From assembly GCF_012933445.1 (NCBI RefSeq), contig NZ_JABBNC010000019.1, positions 1 through 64,000 of the forward strand: a stretch of DNA of 64,000 bases, in the 5' to 3' direction. The position numbers were made by a program, and so were the translations under genes. This DNA is from Actinoplanes sp. TBRC 11911 (GTDB lineage Bacteria; Actinomycetota; Actinomycetes; Mycobacteriales; Micromonosporaceae). Positions 33,056 to 42,753 of the stretch are shown here, in pieces (positions within the stretch are counted from its first letter, which is position 1; each line of letters opens with the position of its first letter). The notes below the pieces were generated by a model, which searched no databases, had not been told where the DNA came from, and saw nothing but the letters and a program-made list of their open reading frames with translations.

Positions 33056-34882
33056 TCAGCGCGGCAGCCGCAGCGTGAACGTCGCGCCGGCGCCCGGTTC
33101 GCTGGTCACGGTCGCGGTGCCGCCGTGCGCCTCGATCAGCTTCCGGACGATCGACAGGCCCAGCCCGCTGCCGCCGGTCTGCCGGCTGCGCGACTTCTCG
33201 GCACGCCAGAAACGTTCGAAGACCAGCGTCCGCTCCGCGTCCGACAACCCCGGTCCGGTGTCGGCCACATCGATCACTTGCGCTCCTTCCTCGGTACGCG
33301 TCGACACCGTGACCCGCCCCCCGGCTGGCGTGTGCCGGATGGCGTTGGTGACGAGGTTGCCCACGGCCTGGCGTAGCCGGATCGGATCGGCGGTGACCAG
33401 CGCCGCGGGCGCGTGCACAACGAGCGCGACCCCGGCCCGCCCGGCCGCCCCGGCGAACGCGTCGACGACCGCGGGCAGCAACTCGGCGAGGTTCACCAGC
33501 TGCGGGTGCAGGCGCAGCTCACCCGCGTCCGCGGCGGAGAGGTCCTGCAGATCGTCGATCACATGCTGGAGCAGCAGCGCCTCCTCGAGCAGCGACGACA
33601 TCAACTCCCGGTCGAGCGGCACCACACCGTCCTCGGCCGCCTCCAGCCAGCCCCGGATGTTGGTCACCGGGGTACGCATCTCGTGCGCCACGTCGCCCAC
33701 CATGGCCCGCCGCAGCTCCTCGACCTGGCGCCGGCGCTCGGCCATGTCGTTGAAAGCGGCCCCCAGCCGGGCGATCTCGTCGCGTCCGGTGACCGCGACC
33801 CGGGCCGTGCCGTCGCCGTCGCGCATCCGCCCGGCCGCCGTGGTCAGCGCCCGCAACGGGCGCACCAGGCGCACCCCGACCAGCGTGGTCACCCCGACGG
33901 CGACCAGCAGGACCGCAGCGGTGACCGCGATGATCCGGGCGCGGTTGACCGGCGACAGGTCGAAACCGCTCGGCGCGGGTGGCCCCGGTGTGGTCACGAA
34001 CAGCAGCGCGGCCGACGCGACGAACGGTGCCAGCTGTTCGCGCCGGGACGCGGCCACGCAGTCCGCGACGATCTGGTTACGGCTCGCGCCGGCCCGCACC
34101 GACGCCGGATCCGCCCAGACCCAGGAGTGTTCCAGCCCGACGAGCACGGCCGGGACGTCCCGCCGCGCGAGGCAGCCGTTCACCAGTTTGTCCAGCTGGT
34201 CGAGAGCCCGCTTCTCGGTGGCGGTCGGCGCGGCCAGGTTGGCCCGGGGGCCGGCGCACGCGACGTCGGTGCTCAGATCGCTGCCCGGTGTCTCGATCCG
34301 TGGCCGGCCGCTCGGCTCGTCGACGACCTCCGCGTTGCGTCCCTCGGACAACGGTGCGGCCGGTGCCGCAACCGCCGGTGCCGCGGCCGGCGCCGTGGCG
34401 GCCGGTGGTGCGCGCAGGCACCGCACCACCCGGCCGGCGACCTCGTGCAGCCGGGTCCGCTCGGCGGTGGGCAGCCGGAACGGGCCCACCGCGCGGGGAT
34501 CGATCCGGTCGTCCGACGCGGCCGGCCTCAGGTGCGCGTCCACACTGAGCGGGTCGACCGTCGCGGAGGCCCGGCCGGGCAGCGCGCCGGTGGGCCCGGC
34601 GATCGGGGTGCCGGCCCGGTCGGTGAGCGTGACCCGGTGGCCGGTCTCCCGCGACAGCGTGCCGAGCAGCGTGCCGACGCCGGACCAGTCCGGGTGGGTG
34701 GCGGCGTAGCCGAGCAGCGCGTCGTAGATCCGGGCGTCGTCGGACAATGCCTGGCCCTGTTCCTGCTGGATCGCGCGGGCCGTGGTCCGGACCGCCAGCC
34801 AGGCGGTGGCCGCGACGGAGAGCAGCGAGACGACGGCCGAGACGACGAGCAGCTTGACCAGCAGGCTGCGGGGCTCAGGCAT
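33056..34882 (-). CDS. Sensor histidine kinase
   Basis: A 608-aa membrane kinase. TM1 (residues 10-30), a long extracellular sensor (31-285) with a Pro/Ala-rich insert (about 180-215), TM2 (about 300-322), HAMP (323-375), then HisKA with VAHEMRTPVTNIRGW (phospho-His near 396), N box NLVTNAIRHTPAG, G1 DTGPGLSDAE and G2 GSGLGLSIVRK. The partner is the response regulator encoded upstream, whose gene overlaps by 8 bases. The signal is unknown; four Cys in the sensor may form disulfides. Confidence 0.92.
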   Translation of the reverse strand: MPEPRSLLVKLLVVSAVVSLLSVAATAWLAVRTTARAIQQEQGQALSDDARIYDALLGYAATHPDWSGVGTLLGTLSRETGHRVTLTDRAGTPIAGPTGALPGRASATVDPLSVDAHLRPAASDDRIDPRAVGPFRLPTAERTRLHEVAGRVVRCLRAPPAATAPAAAPAVAAPAAPLSEGRNAEVVDEPSGRPRIETPGSDLSTDVACAGPRANLAAPTATEKRALDQLDKLVNGCLARRDVPAVLVGLEHSWVWADPASVRAGASRNQIVADCVAASRREQLAPFVASAALLFVTTPGPPAPSGFDLSPVNRARIIAVTAAVLLVAVGVTTLVGVRLVRPLRALTTAAGRMRDGDGTARVAVTGRDEIARLGAAFNDMAERRRQVEELRRAMVGDVAHEMRTPVTNIRGWLEAAEDGVVPLDRELMSSLLEEALLLQHVIDDLQDLSAADAGELRLHPQLVNLAELLPAVVDAFAGAAGRAGVALVVHAPAALVTADPIRLRQAVGNLVTNAIRHTPAGGRVTVSTRTEEGAQVIDVADTGPGLSDAERTLVFERFWRAEKSRSRQTGGSGLGLSIVRKLIEAHGGTATVTSEPGAGATFTLRLPR

Positions 34883-35561
34883 CGGCCAGCTTGTAGCCGA
34901 TGCCGTAGACGGTCATCAGGCGTACGGGATGCCGGGGGTCTCGCTCGATCTTGCGGCGCAGGTTCATCACGTGCACGTCGACGGTTCGGACCGTCACGTA
35001 CGAGTCGAAGCCGTGCAGGTGGCGGAGCAGCTGGTCGCGGCTGAAGACCCGGCCCGGTTCGGCGGCCAGCGCCTCGAGCAGGTGGAACTCGCCCGGCGTG
35101 CAGATGACCTCGGTGCCGTCGGCGCGCACCTCGTGGCGTACGGGATCGATCTGGAGGTTGCCCACCCGCAGGACCGGATCGTGGGTCTTGGCCGGCGGTT
35201 TCGTCCGGCGCAGCAGCGTGCGGACCCGGGCGGCCAGCTCGCGCGGACTGTACGGCTTGGTCAGGTAGTCGTCGGCGCCCAGATCGAGGCCCAGCAGCAG
35301 GTCGTCCTCGCTGGTGCGGGCGGTCAGCATGAGCACCGGAAGGTCCGACTCGGTGCGCAGGATGCGGCAGACGTCGAGGCCGTCGACCCGGGGCATCATC
35401 ACGTCCAGCACCATCAGGTCGGGGGCGCTGCGCCGCACCTCTTCCAGCGCGGCCCGGCCGTCGCCGACCACCGCGACCGCGTGCCCCTCGTGTTCCAGAT
35501 AGCGCCGCACCAGCTCGGCCTGCTTCGGATCGTCCTCGGCGACCAGCACGTACGCACACAC
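34875..35561 (-). CDS. OmpR-family response regulator
   Basis: A 228-aa DNA-binding response regulator. Receiver residues 3-118 (AEDDPKQAEL, phospho-Asp in LMVLDVMMPRVDGL, KPYSPRELAARV) and an OmpR winged helix (about 130-225: TPGEFHLLEALAAEPGRVFS, VDVHVMNLRRKIERD, VYGIGYKLA). Starts at GTG 35561. Divergent from the lipoprotein-MacAB operon, whose expression it may control (inference from position). Confidence 0.92.
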   Translation of the reverse strand: MCAYVLVAEDDPKQAELVRRYLEHEGHAVAVVGDGRAALEEVRRSAPDLMVLDVMMPRVDGLDVCRILRTESDLPVLMLTARTSEDDLLLGLDLGADDYLTKPYSPRELAARVRTLLRRTKPPAKTHDPVLRVGNLQIDPVRHEVRADGTEVICTPGEFHLLEALAAEPGRVFSRDQLLRHLHGFDSYVTVRTVDVHVMNLRRKIERDPRHPVRLMTVYGIGYKLADA

Positions 35562-35662
35562 GGCGGCGAGTCTAGGCCGGACCGCGCCCAGCTGATCGGC
35601 TCAGCACCGGAGGACTACCGGAGCACAACAGGATTCTGACAAGTCACGGCAAATGTGCGGGC

Positions 35663-36208
35663 ATGATTCTGATTCGGCGGACCGCCGTCCTCCTCGCCGC
35701 CCTCACCGTCGCCGCCTGCGGTTCGCCCTCCGATCCACAGGTGGCGACGTTGGGCAGCGGCGCCACACCGTCGTCGTCCGCCGCTACGACCGCGACAAAT
35801 CGGCCCCAGCTGCGCCTCGACACCAGTGATGCCGAGCGTGACCGGCTCTTCACCGCTTACGACGACTGCCTGGTCGCGCACGGTGTGAAGGTCAACCCGG
35901 TGGATCAGCCCGGCGCGGTTGGCAACGGTCCCGGCCGGCGACTGGACCAGTCCGGCGAGCCCAAGTCGGCGTACGTGGCCTGTGCCGGCAAGCTGCCGCA
36001 GCAGCCGCCGGAACTGGACGCGGACCGGAACCCCAACTACGCGGCCCAGTGGAACGACAACGTCGAGTGCCTGCGCGCGCACGGCATGATGGTGCACGTC
36101 ACGAAGCCGGGCGAGTGGACCTGGGACTCGTCGGACACCGTGGTTCCGGACAACGAGGCCGACATCGAGAAGTCCTGCCTGCTCGAGGCGTTCGGCGGCG
36201 GCAAATGA
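35663..36208 (+). CDS. Lipoprotein of a MacAB-like operon
   Basis: A 181-aa lipoprotein: signal LIRRTAVLLAALTVAAC with lipidation at Cys 19. The mature part has four Cys (YDDCLVAHG, YVACAGKL, VECLRAHGM, KSCLLEAF) and repeats the pattern C-L-x-A-H-G twice, suggesting two related half-domains held by disulfides. First of four tightly overlapping genes that encode an exporter; possibly a substrate-binding or regulatory lipoprotein. Its stop overlaps the next start. Confidence 0.8.
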   Translation: MILIRRTAVLLAALTVAACGSPSDPQVATLGSGATPSSSAATTATNRPQLRLDTSDAERDRLFTAYDDCLVAHGVKVNPVDQPGAVGNGPGRRLDQSGEPKSAYVACAGKLPQQPPELDADRNPNYAAQWNDNVECLRAHGMMVHVTKPGEWTWDSSDTVVPDNEADIEKSCLLEAFGGGK

Positions 36209-37227
36209 CCAAGGCGATCCTCGCGGCGGTGGCGACGCTCGCGCTGATCGGTGGCGCGGTCGCGCTGGTCACGCTGCGGCCGCATCCGGCGCCGACCGGT
36301 GCCGCGGCGAACCCCACACTCACCACGACCCAGGTCCGGAAGGTTGATCTCAGCGACACTCGGATGGTCGCCGGGACACTCGGCTTCGGCTCGGCCCAGC
36401 CGGTCAAGGGCACCGGCGCCGGGGTGCTGACGAAACTCCCGGCGGTCGGCACCAAGACCGCCCGCGGCAAGGCCCTGTTCCGGGTGAACGACCAGCCGGT
36501 GGTCGTGCTGTACGGCGACACCCCGCTGTTCCGGCCGATCGACAAACCCGGGCTGACCGGCGGCGACGTGCTCGAGCTACGGCACAACCTGACCGCGCTC
36601 GGCTACCACTCGACCGCGGCGCACGACGGCAACGTCTCCGATGCGTCGCTGCTGGCCGCGCTGAAACGCTGGCAGAAGGATCTGGACCTGCCCGGTCCGG
36701 GCGTGCTACAACCCGGTCAGGCCGTGGTGCTCGCCGCGCCCGGCCGGGTCAGCGCGGTGACCGCCCAGCTCGGCGACCCGGCGGACGGGCCGGTGCTCTC
36801 GGTCAGCTCGACCACCAAGGTGGTGTCGGTGCCGATGAGCCCGACGGACGCGTCCGCCCTGCACACCGGGCTCGCGGCGACGATCACGCTGCCGGACGGC
36901 AAGTCCGTGCCCGGCAAGATCACCGCGATCGGTCAGGTGGTGAGCAGCGACGACGACCAACCGAAAATGACCGTCTTCGTCACACCGTCCAAGGCGGTCA
37001 CCGGATTCGACACGGCACCCGTGCAGGTGCGTTTCACGACCATCACCCGCAAGGGCGTGCTCGCGGTCCCGGTCGGCGCACTGGTCGCGCTGCGGGAGGG
37101 CGGGTACGCCATGCAGCGTCCCGACGGCTCGCTGGTCGCGGCCGGGACCGGCCTCTTCGCGAGCGGGATGGTGGAGGTCAGCGGCCCGGACATCACCGAG
37201 GGCATGACCGTGGTGACGACCCCGTGA
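36205..37227 (+). CDS. Membrane-fusion-like protein with PG-binding domain
   Basis: A 340-aa protein anchored by one N-terminal helix (residues 4-24). A peptidoglycan-binding type 1 domain follows (about 110-160: GGDVLELRHNLTALGYHS, LLAALKRWQKDLDLPG), then a beta-barrel of the HlyD/MacA type (170-340: KVVSVPMSPTDASALHTGLAATITLP, GVLAVPVGALVAL). It should bridge the MacB-like permease to the cell wall in this single-membrane bacterium. The ATG at 36205 overlaps the lipoprotein stop. Confidence 0.85.
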   Translation: MTKAILAAVATLALIGGAVALVTLRPHPAPTGAAANPTLTTTQVRKVDLSDTRMVAGTLGFGSAQPVKGTGAGVLTKLPAVGTKTARGKALFRVNDQPVVVLYGDTPLFRPIDKPGLTGGDVLELRHNLTALGYHSTAAHDGNVSDASLLAALKRWQKDLDLPGPGVLQPGQAVVLAAPGRVSAVTAQLGDPADGPVLSVSSTTKVVSVPMSPTDASALHTGLAATITLPDGKSVPGKITAIGQVVSSDDDQPKMTVFVTPSKAVTGFDTAPVQVRFTTITRKGVLAVPVGALVALREGGYAMQRPDGSLVAAGTGLFASGMVEVSGPDITEGMTVVTTP

Positions 37228-37898
37228 CGGCCCTCCTCGCGGTCGAGGCGGTCACCCGGGCCTACCCGGGCGGGGTCACCGCGCTCGACATGGTCTCGCT
37301 GACCGTGCGCCAGGGCGACCTGCTGGCCATCGTCGGCCCGTCCGGTTCCGGCAAGTCCACCCTGCTCAACGTCATGGGAACCCTGGACCGGCCGACCAGC
37401 GGCACGGTCCGGATCGACGGGCAGGACGTCACCGAGCTCTCCGACCGGCGCCTGTCCGAACTCCGCGGGCAGCGGATCGGCTTCGTGTTCCAGCAGTTCC
37501 ACCTCACCGACGGGCTGAGCGCGGTGGAGAACGTCGCCACCGGACTGCTCTACGCCGGGGTGCCGCGCCGCAAGCGCCGTCCGCTGGCCGCCGAGGCGCT
37601 CGACCGGGTCGGCCTGTCGCACCGCCTGCAGCACCGCCCGCACCAGCTCTCCGGCGGCGAGAAACAGCGCGTCGCGATCGCCCGCGCGGTGGTCAACCGG
37701 CCCACGCTGGTGCTCGCGGACGAACCCACCGGCGCCCTCGACACGGCGACCGGCGAATCCGTCCTCGAACTGTTCGAAACGCTCAACGCCGACGGCGCCA
37801 CGATCGCCGTCATCACCCACGACCGTGACATCGCGGCCCGGCTGCCGCGGCGCGTGGCGATGCGGGACGGCCGGATCGTCAGCGAGGTACCGCAATGA
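37224..37898 (+). CDS. ABC transporter ATPase, MacB/LolD-like
   Basis: A 224-aa ATPase with Walker A GPSGSGKST, Q-loop FVFQQFHL, signature LSGGEKQRVAIARA, Walker B LVLADEPTGALD and H-loop VITHDRD, the typical MacB/LolD/FtsE subclass. Starts within the stop of the fusion protein gene (GTGA) and overlaps the permease start, so the exporter is made as a unit. Confidence 0.94.
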   Translation: MTALLAVEAVTRAYPGGVTALDMVSLTVRQGDLLAIVGPSGSGKSTLLNVMGTLDRPTSGTVRIDGQDVTELSDRRLSELRGQRIGFVFQQFHLTDGLSAVENVATGLLYAGVPRRKRRPLAAEALDRVGLSHRLQHRPHQLSGGEKQRVAIARAVVNRPTLVLADEPTGALDTATGESVLELFETLNADGATIAVITHDRDIAARLPRRVAMRDGRIVSEVPQ

Positions 37899-39076
37899 GA
37901 CTTCCCCCCGGTGACGTCGTACGCCTCGGCCTGCTCGGCATCCGCACCCGGCGGCTGCGGGCCGCCCTGTCCGCGCTGGGCATCGCCATCGGCATCGCCA
38001 CCATGATCATCGTGACCGGCATCCCGGCGTCCAGCCAGCGGGCCCTCAACGAGCGACTGGCCGCCCTCGGCACCAACCTGCTGCGCGTCGAGCCGGAGTC
38101 GCAGGGCGACCAACCCGTCCCGCTCCCGACGACGTCGGTCGCGATGACCGCCCGGATCGCCCCGGTCAACCGGGTCAGCGCGGTCGCCAACGTGCACTCC
38201 GTGGTGCGCCGCTCCGACCTGGTCGACCCGTACGACGGCTCCGGCCTGAGCGTGCTCGCCAGCCGAACCGACCTGCTGCCCGCGGTGAACGGGCACCTGC
38301 TCTCCGGTGCCTTCCTGAACGCCACCACCGAGCATTTCCCGACCGTCGTGCTCGGCGCCCAGGCGGCGAGCCGGCTCGGATACGACCGGGTGTCGCCGGG
38401 CGAGCCGGCACCCCAGGTGAGCATCGGCAACCGCTGGTTCACCGTGATCGGGATCCTGGCCCCGATCCCGCTGGCCCCCGACCTGGACCAGTCCGTGCTG
38501 GTCGGCTGGGACGCCGCGGTCACCCAGCTCGGCTTCGACGGCCACCCGACGGTCCTCTACGTCCGCTGCGACGAACGCGCGCTGGAACAGGTGCGGGCGG
38601 TGCTGCCGGCCACCGTCAACCCGCAGCTGCCCGGGCTGGTGCAGGTCAGCCGGCCGTCCGACGCGCTGATCGCCAAGCGGGCCACCGAGAGCACCTTCGG
38701 CGCGCTGCTGCTCGGCCTCGCCGGGGTGTCGCTGCTGGTCGGCGGCATCGGCGTGGCCAACACCATGGTCATCTCGGTGCTCGAACGCCGGCGCGAGATC
38801 GGCCTGCGCCGCGCGCTCGGCGCCCACCGAGGTCAGATCCGCATCCAGTTCCTGGCGGAGTCGGTGGCGCTCGCCCTGCTCGGGGGCGCGGCCGGCACCG
38901 TGATCGGGACGGCCGCCACCCTCGGTTACGCCACCTGGCAGCGCTGGCCCCCGGCCGTCCCGGGCTGGGCGGTGGGCGCGGGGGTCGGCGGCGCGCTGCT
39001 GGTCGGCGTCGTGGCCGGTGTCTACCCAGCGATGCGCGCCGCGCGGCTCAACCCCACCGAGGCGCTGTCGGCCTAA
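37895..39076 (+). CDS. MacB-type ABC permease (FtsX domain)
   Basis: A 393-aa permease: TM1 (about residues 25-45), a large extracellular MacB_PCD domain (46-255), then three helices of the FtsX domain (260-390) with NTMVISVLERRREIGLRRAL. It probably performs mechanotransmission to move a peptide, lipid or antibiotic away from the membrane, rather than classical transmembrane transport. Converges on the penicillin-binding protein gene with 4 bases of overlap. Confidence 0.92.
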   Translation: MRLPPGDVVRLGLLGIRTRRLRAALSALGIAIGIATMIIVTGIPASSQRALNERLAALGTNLLRVEPESQGDQPVPLPTTSVAMTARIAPVNRVSAVANVHSVVRRSDLVDPYDGSGLSVLASRTDLLPAVNGHLLSGAFLNATTEHFPTVVLGAQAASRLGYDRVSPGEPAPQVSIGNRWFTVIGILAPIPLAPDLDQSVLVGWDAAVTQLGFDGHPTVLYVRCDERALEQVRAVLPATVNPQLPGLVQVSRPSDALIAKRATESTFGALLLGLAGVSLLVGGIGVANTMVISVLERRREIGLRRALGAHRGQIRIQFLAESVALALLGGAAGTVIGTAATLGYATWQRWPPAVPGWAVGAGVGGALLVGVVAGVYPAMRAARLNPTEALSA

Positions 39077-41211
39077 CGTTCGCCGGGCGTCTTGAACTGG
39101 ACGCTCGGTTTGCCCTTCATGTAGTCGGCCACCGTGTTCCACACCGCCGGGTTGACGACGTTGTGGGACATGTGCTGGTTCGTCTGTGGCCAGTCGGTGT
39201 CGGCGAGATAGCCGCCCACCACGATCGAGGAGGTGCCGAGGATCAGCGCGGCGGTCTTCTCGCTGTCGGTGGTACCGGTCTTGCCGAACACCGGGTGGTC
39301 GACGATGCCGTGCGCCTGGGGCGCCGTGCCGGACCCGCCGCAGGTGCCGAGCTGGGCCGAGTCGCCGACCGGGCAGCGGGCGGCGTCGAGCGCCATCCGG
39401 GCCACGTCCGGCGAGAAGACCTGCTTGCAGTTCGGGCTGCCGACGTCGATCTTCTGGTTGTTCCGGTCGACGATCTCCCGCACTGGGGTCGGCGTGCAGT
39501 ACTTGCCGTCGCCGGCCAGGGTGGCGTATGCGTTGGCGAGGTCGAGCGGGGTGGACTCGGAGACGCCCAGCGTGAAGGCGCCCCACTGCTCGGCGTTGCC
39601 GGGCTCGGCCAGCTTCGCGTCGTTGGAGGCACGGAACTGGATGCCCATGTCCTGCGCCGTCTTGACGACGTTCTGCGCGCCGACCTCCTCCTCGAGCGGC
39701 ACGAAGTACGTGTTCACCGAGTGCCCGAAGGCGCCCCACATGTTGTACGTGCCCGCTTCGCTCTCACCGGCGTTGCCGGGGCAGTAGAAGCTCGTGCCGG
39801 CGCAGGCGGCCGGGCTGCCCGGCTCCACGATGTAGTGGGTCTTCGCCTGGACCTGCGCGTCGATCGTCTTGGTCAGCGGGATGCCGGCCTTCAACGCGGC
39901 CACCATGGTGAACAGCTTGAACGTCGAGCCCGCCTGATAGCCGTCGACGTCGCCGCCGCCGCTGATGATCGGGTTGGTGGTGTTGGGGTAGGTGCCCTTG
40001 ACACCGTGTTCCCGCTTGACCGGGTCCGACGACAGATGGTTCTTCGAGTCGTCCAGCTTGTAGCTGCGGTTCGCGGCGAGCGCCAGCACCGCGCCGGTGC
40101 CCGGTTCGACCGCGGCCAGCATCAGCGCGTCCTTGTTGTTGTTCCCGATCTGCTGGGTGATCCGCTTGTGCGCGGCCTCGGTGGCCTTGACGTCCATGGT
40201 CGTGACGATCCGGTACCCGCCGTCGATGAGCCGCTGCTCCCGGTCGTACGTCGTCGCGCCGAACGCCTGCTGGCTCAGCCACCACCGGTCGAAGTAGTCG
40301 CAGAAGAAGCCCCACTCGTTCTTGTCGACCGAGACGCAGCCGTTGCCGACCGTCTTGACCCTGCGCGGAATCGGCTCCTTCAGCGCGGCCTGTTCCTGCG
40401 CCGGCGTGATGGCACCGGTGGTCACCATGCCGTCGAGCACGTACTTGCGGCGTGCCACGGCCTGCGGGTAGCCCGTCGATGTCGTCGGGTTGAAGCTGGT
40501 CGGCGCCTTGACCATGCCGGCCAGCAACGCGGCCTGCGCGACGTCCAGATCCTTCGGGTTCTTGCCGAAATAGATCTCGCTCGCGGCGTAGATGCCATAC
40601 GCACGGTTACCGAACGGCGCAATGTTCAGGTACTTCTCGAGAATCTGCTGCTTGGTCATCTCTTTCTCGACCTGCATCGCATACTTCATCTCGGTGATCT
40701 TGCGCTTCGGAGTGTCCTCGGTGGCCGCGACGACCTCTTGCGGATCGGTCGCCGAGTAGGTCAGCGCCATCCGCACGTACTGCATGGTCAGGGTGGACGC
40801 ACCCTGTTTGTCGCCGCCGTTCGAGTTGTTCACGAACGCGCGGATCGTGCCTTTGATGTCCACGCCGTTGTTGTGGTAGAAGTCGCGGTCCTCGGCGGCG
40901 ACGATCGCGTTCTGCACGTTGACCGAGATCTGTGACAGTGGGACGTCACTGCGGAACTCGTCGTACATCACCGCGATCTGCGTCTTGTTATCGGACGCGT
41001 ACACCCTGGTGATCTGCGGCGAGCTGAAAGCGTTGAGCTGGCTGGGCAGCGCGGCGAACGCCTTGTCACCCGCCTTGACGGAGAGGCCGGACAAAGCGGC
41101 GGCGGGGAAGGCCGCGGCCGCCAGCACCACCCCGGCCAGCAACCCACAGATCAGCAGTGAGGTCGCGTTCGTAAAGACATTGTGATCGCGTCGTCGGAAC
41201 CGGAAAGCCAC
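39073..41211 (-). CDS. Class A penicillin-binding protein
   Basis: A bifunctional peptidoglycan synthase of about 712 aa. TM anchor (residues 20-42), GT51 glycosyltransferase domain (about 70-260) with AIVAAEDRDFYHNNGVDIKG, and transpeptidase domain (about 340-700) with the triad STFK (QAGSTFKLFT), SVN (GHSVNTYFV) and KTG (VFGKTGTTDSEKTA). It polymerises and crosslinks glycan strands outside the membrane. No C-terminal PASTA domain. GTG 41211 puts the basic RFRRRDHN segment next to the anchor; the frame is open to 41280, so a longer N-terminus is possible. Confidence 0.93.
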   Translation of the reverse strand: MAFRFRRRDHNVFTNATSLLICGLLAGVVLAAAAFPAAALSGLSVKAGDKAFAALPSQLNAFSSPQITRVYASDNKTQIAVMYDEFRSDVPLSQISVNVQNAIVAAEDRDFYHNNGVDIKGTIRAFVNNSNGGDKQGASTLTMQYVRMALTYSATDPQEVVAATEDTPKRKITEMKYAMQVEKEMTKQQILEKYLNIAPFGNRAYGIYAASEIYFGKNPKDLDVAQAALLAGMVKAPTSFNPTTSTGYPQAVARRKYVLDGMVTTGAITPAQEQAALKEPIPRRVKTVGNGCVSVDKNEWGFFCDYFDRWWLSQQAFGATTYDREQRLIDGGYRIVTTMDVKATEAAHKRITQQIGNNNKDALMLAAVEPGTGAVLALAANRSYKLDDSKNHLSSDPVKREHGVKGTYPNTTNPIISGGGDVDGYQAGSTFKLFTMVAALKAGIPLTKTIDAQVQAKTHYIVEPGSPAACAGTSFYCPGNAGESEAGTYNMWGAFGHSVNTYFVPLEEEVGAQNVVKTAQDMGIQFRASNDAKLAEPGNAEQWGAFTLGVSESTPLDLANAYATLAGDGKYCTPTPVREIVDRNNQKIDVGSPNCKQVFSPDVARMALDAARCPVGDSAQLGTCGGSGTAPQAHGIVDHPVFGKTGTTDSEKTAALILGTSSIVVGGYLADTDWPQTNQHMSHNVVNPAVWNTVADYMKGKPSVQFKTPGER

Positions 41212-41292
41212 GGCGGGCAGGTTACCTTTAGGGATCGTGAAACCCGTGTAAGGCGGGTGAATCACCATGACAAAGGTCACTCATCGCGGCCG

Positions 41293-42753
41293 CTATTCCA
41301 CGGTGGCGCTGGTCCACCAGTCGGCCAGCTCGGACTGTGAGATGGTGGACTGCGCCTCGCCGGTGAGCAGTTTGGTTTCGTAGCTCCAATCGATCGCGCT
41401 CTCCCCGTCGTTGATGAATTTGATCAGCCGGCCCTGCGTGACGGAGTTGTTCGTGGTGAACGACCAGGTCGACTCGTCGTAGGAGTCGGCCGTTTTGTCC
41501 TCGTCGAGGAAGGCGTCCATCTCGGACTTCGACGACCAGCCCATGTAGCGGACGACCACCGAATCGCTGACCGTGCTGCCGCTCCGGTCGTCGGTGAGCT
41601 CGCACATCATGGCGTACTCGACGCCGTCGATGTTCGTGGTGACCGGCTGGCAGGAGCTGGACGGCGCGTAGAACGTGTTCTGGATGAACTCGGGCCAGGT
41701 CGACGCGGTCGTGGTGGTCGGGGCCGGCGTCGTCGGCGTCGGGTCGTACGGCGTGGTGGTGCTGTCGGTGGCCGGCGCCGGGTAGGTCGGTGTGTACGTG
41801 TAGCCGTTGTCCTGGCTGGCGGCGGCGATGGCCGCGGAGCCGCCGGACAGCACCAGGAGGATGCCCGCGACGAGGAGGACCTGGCGGCGGCGCCGGCGTT
41901 TGCGCGGGCGTTCCGGCGGCGGCTCGGCACCGGCAGCGCTCCACGGCGGTGGCGTAGGCGGTTCCTCGGCGACAGGACCGTCGGCCTGCCACGCCGCCGG
42001 GGCCGGGGCGGGCTGCGGCGGCGGCGACTGCGTGAACGGCGGCGGCGCCGATCCCTGCGACCGCGCGTCCGCCGCGCTGTCGGCCGGCTCGGGGCCGGCG
42101 CCGAGCACCCAAGCCCACGACGCGACCGCCCAGGTCGCGGCGTCCGTGCTCAACGCCTGCCGGGCCACCAACCGGTCCGCGAGCGGGGCCACCAGCAGCG
42201 GGCCGTCCGGCTGGGAGCGCGCCTCGATGCGGTCCGGGATCCGCTCCTCGGCGGCCGCCGACAGCGCGGCCTGCTCGCGCCGGAACCCGGGCGCCAGGTC
42301 GGCGAGCAGCGCGCGCAGCCGGCTCACGTCCCGTTGCACTCCCGGCCCGTACGTGGCCAGGATTTCCCGCAGGGTCTGCCGTGGGCCGGCCCGCATCGGC
42401 GGCGCGGCCGGGTCGCCGTCGTCGACGATGGCGTCGTCCGGGGGCGGGCCCTTCTCGAGGACCCACGCCCAGGACCGAACGGCCCAGGTCGCCGCGCCCA
42501 GCGACAGCGCTCGCCGGTCCGCGAGGGTCCGGGCCAGCCGGTCGATGCTGCCCTCGACTGAGAGTGAGCCGGTCGAGCCGGTGATGCTCGGCGGCACGCT
42601 CTCCTCCACCGCCGCCGCGAGGGCCGCGATCTCCTTCGTCGAGTCCGGCGCGGCGTCGGCGAGGATCGCGCGGACCCGGCTCGCGTCCCGCAGCACGATC
42701 GTGTCGCCGCCCCGGACGAGCTCCATGAGTTGCTGTCTGACCTGTGGATTCAT
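41293..42753 (-). CDS. Repeat-bearing membrane protein of the TerY-P cluster
   Basis: A 486-aa protein of unknown function. Two copies of a helical repeat of about 90 residues occupy 1-215; each has a D/S-R-x-R-A-(L/I)-L-A-D-x-A-P stretch and ends in ATWAVRSWAWVLE or ATWAVASWAWVLG. A Pro/Ala linker and a basic stretch (PRKRRRRRQ) precede one TM helix (about 300-322). After it come a Thr/Pro-rich stalk and an extracellular domain of about 130 residues with a Cys pair (SSSCQPVT, MMCELTDD). ATG 42753 follows GGGAGGA and overlaps the phosphatase stop (ATGA). The repeats are probably a cytosolic interaction module for the phosphatase/kinase circuit; I cannot name the family. Confidence 0.75.
   Translation of the reverse strand: MNPQVRQQLMELVRGGDTIVLRDASRVRAILADAAPDSTKEIAALAAAVEESVPPSITGSTGSLSVEGSIDRLARTLADRRALSLGAATWAVRSWAWVLEKGPPPDDAIVDDGDPAAPPMRAGPRQTLREILATYGPGVQRDVSRLRALLADLAPGFRREQAALSAAAEERIPDRIEARSQPDGPLLVAPLADRLVARQALSTDAATWAVASWAWVLGAGPEPADSAADARSQGSAPPPFTQSPPPQPAPAPAAWQADGPVAEEPPTPPPWSAAGAEPPPERPRKRRRRRQVLLVAGILLVLSGGSAAIAAASQDNGYTYTPTYPAPATDSTTTPYDPTPTTPAPTTTTASTWPEFIQNTFYAPSSSCQPVTTNIDGVEYAMMCELTDDRSGSTVSDSVVVRYMGWSSKSEMDAFLDEDKTADSYDESTWSFTTNNSVTQGRLIKFINDGESAIDWSYETKLLTGEAQSTISQSELADWWTSATVE

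Noticed and set aside
37766..37784. Possible LexA box TCGAAC-T-GTTCGA
   Set aside because: The half-sites are one base apart instead of four, inside a coding region.
37550..39739. 729-aa minus-strand open frame
   Set aside because: It is antisense to the MacB-like ATPase and permease genes and has no recognisable domain.
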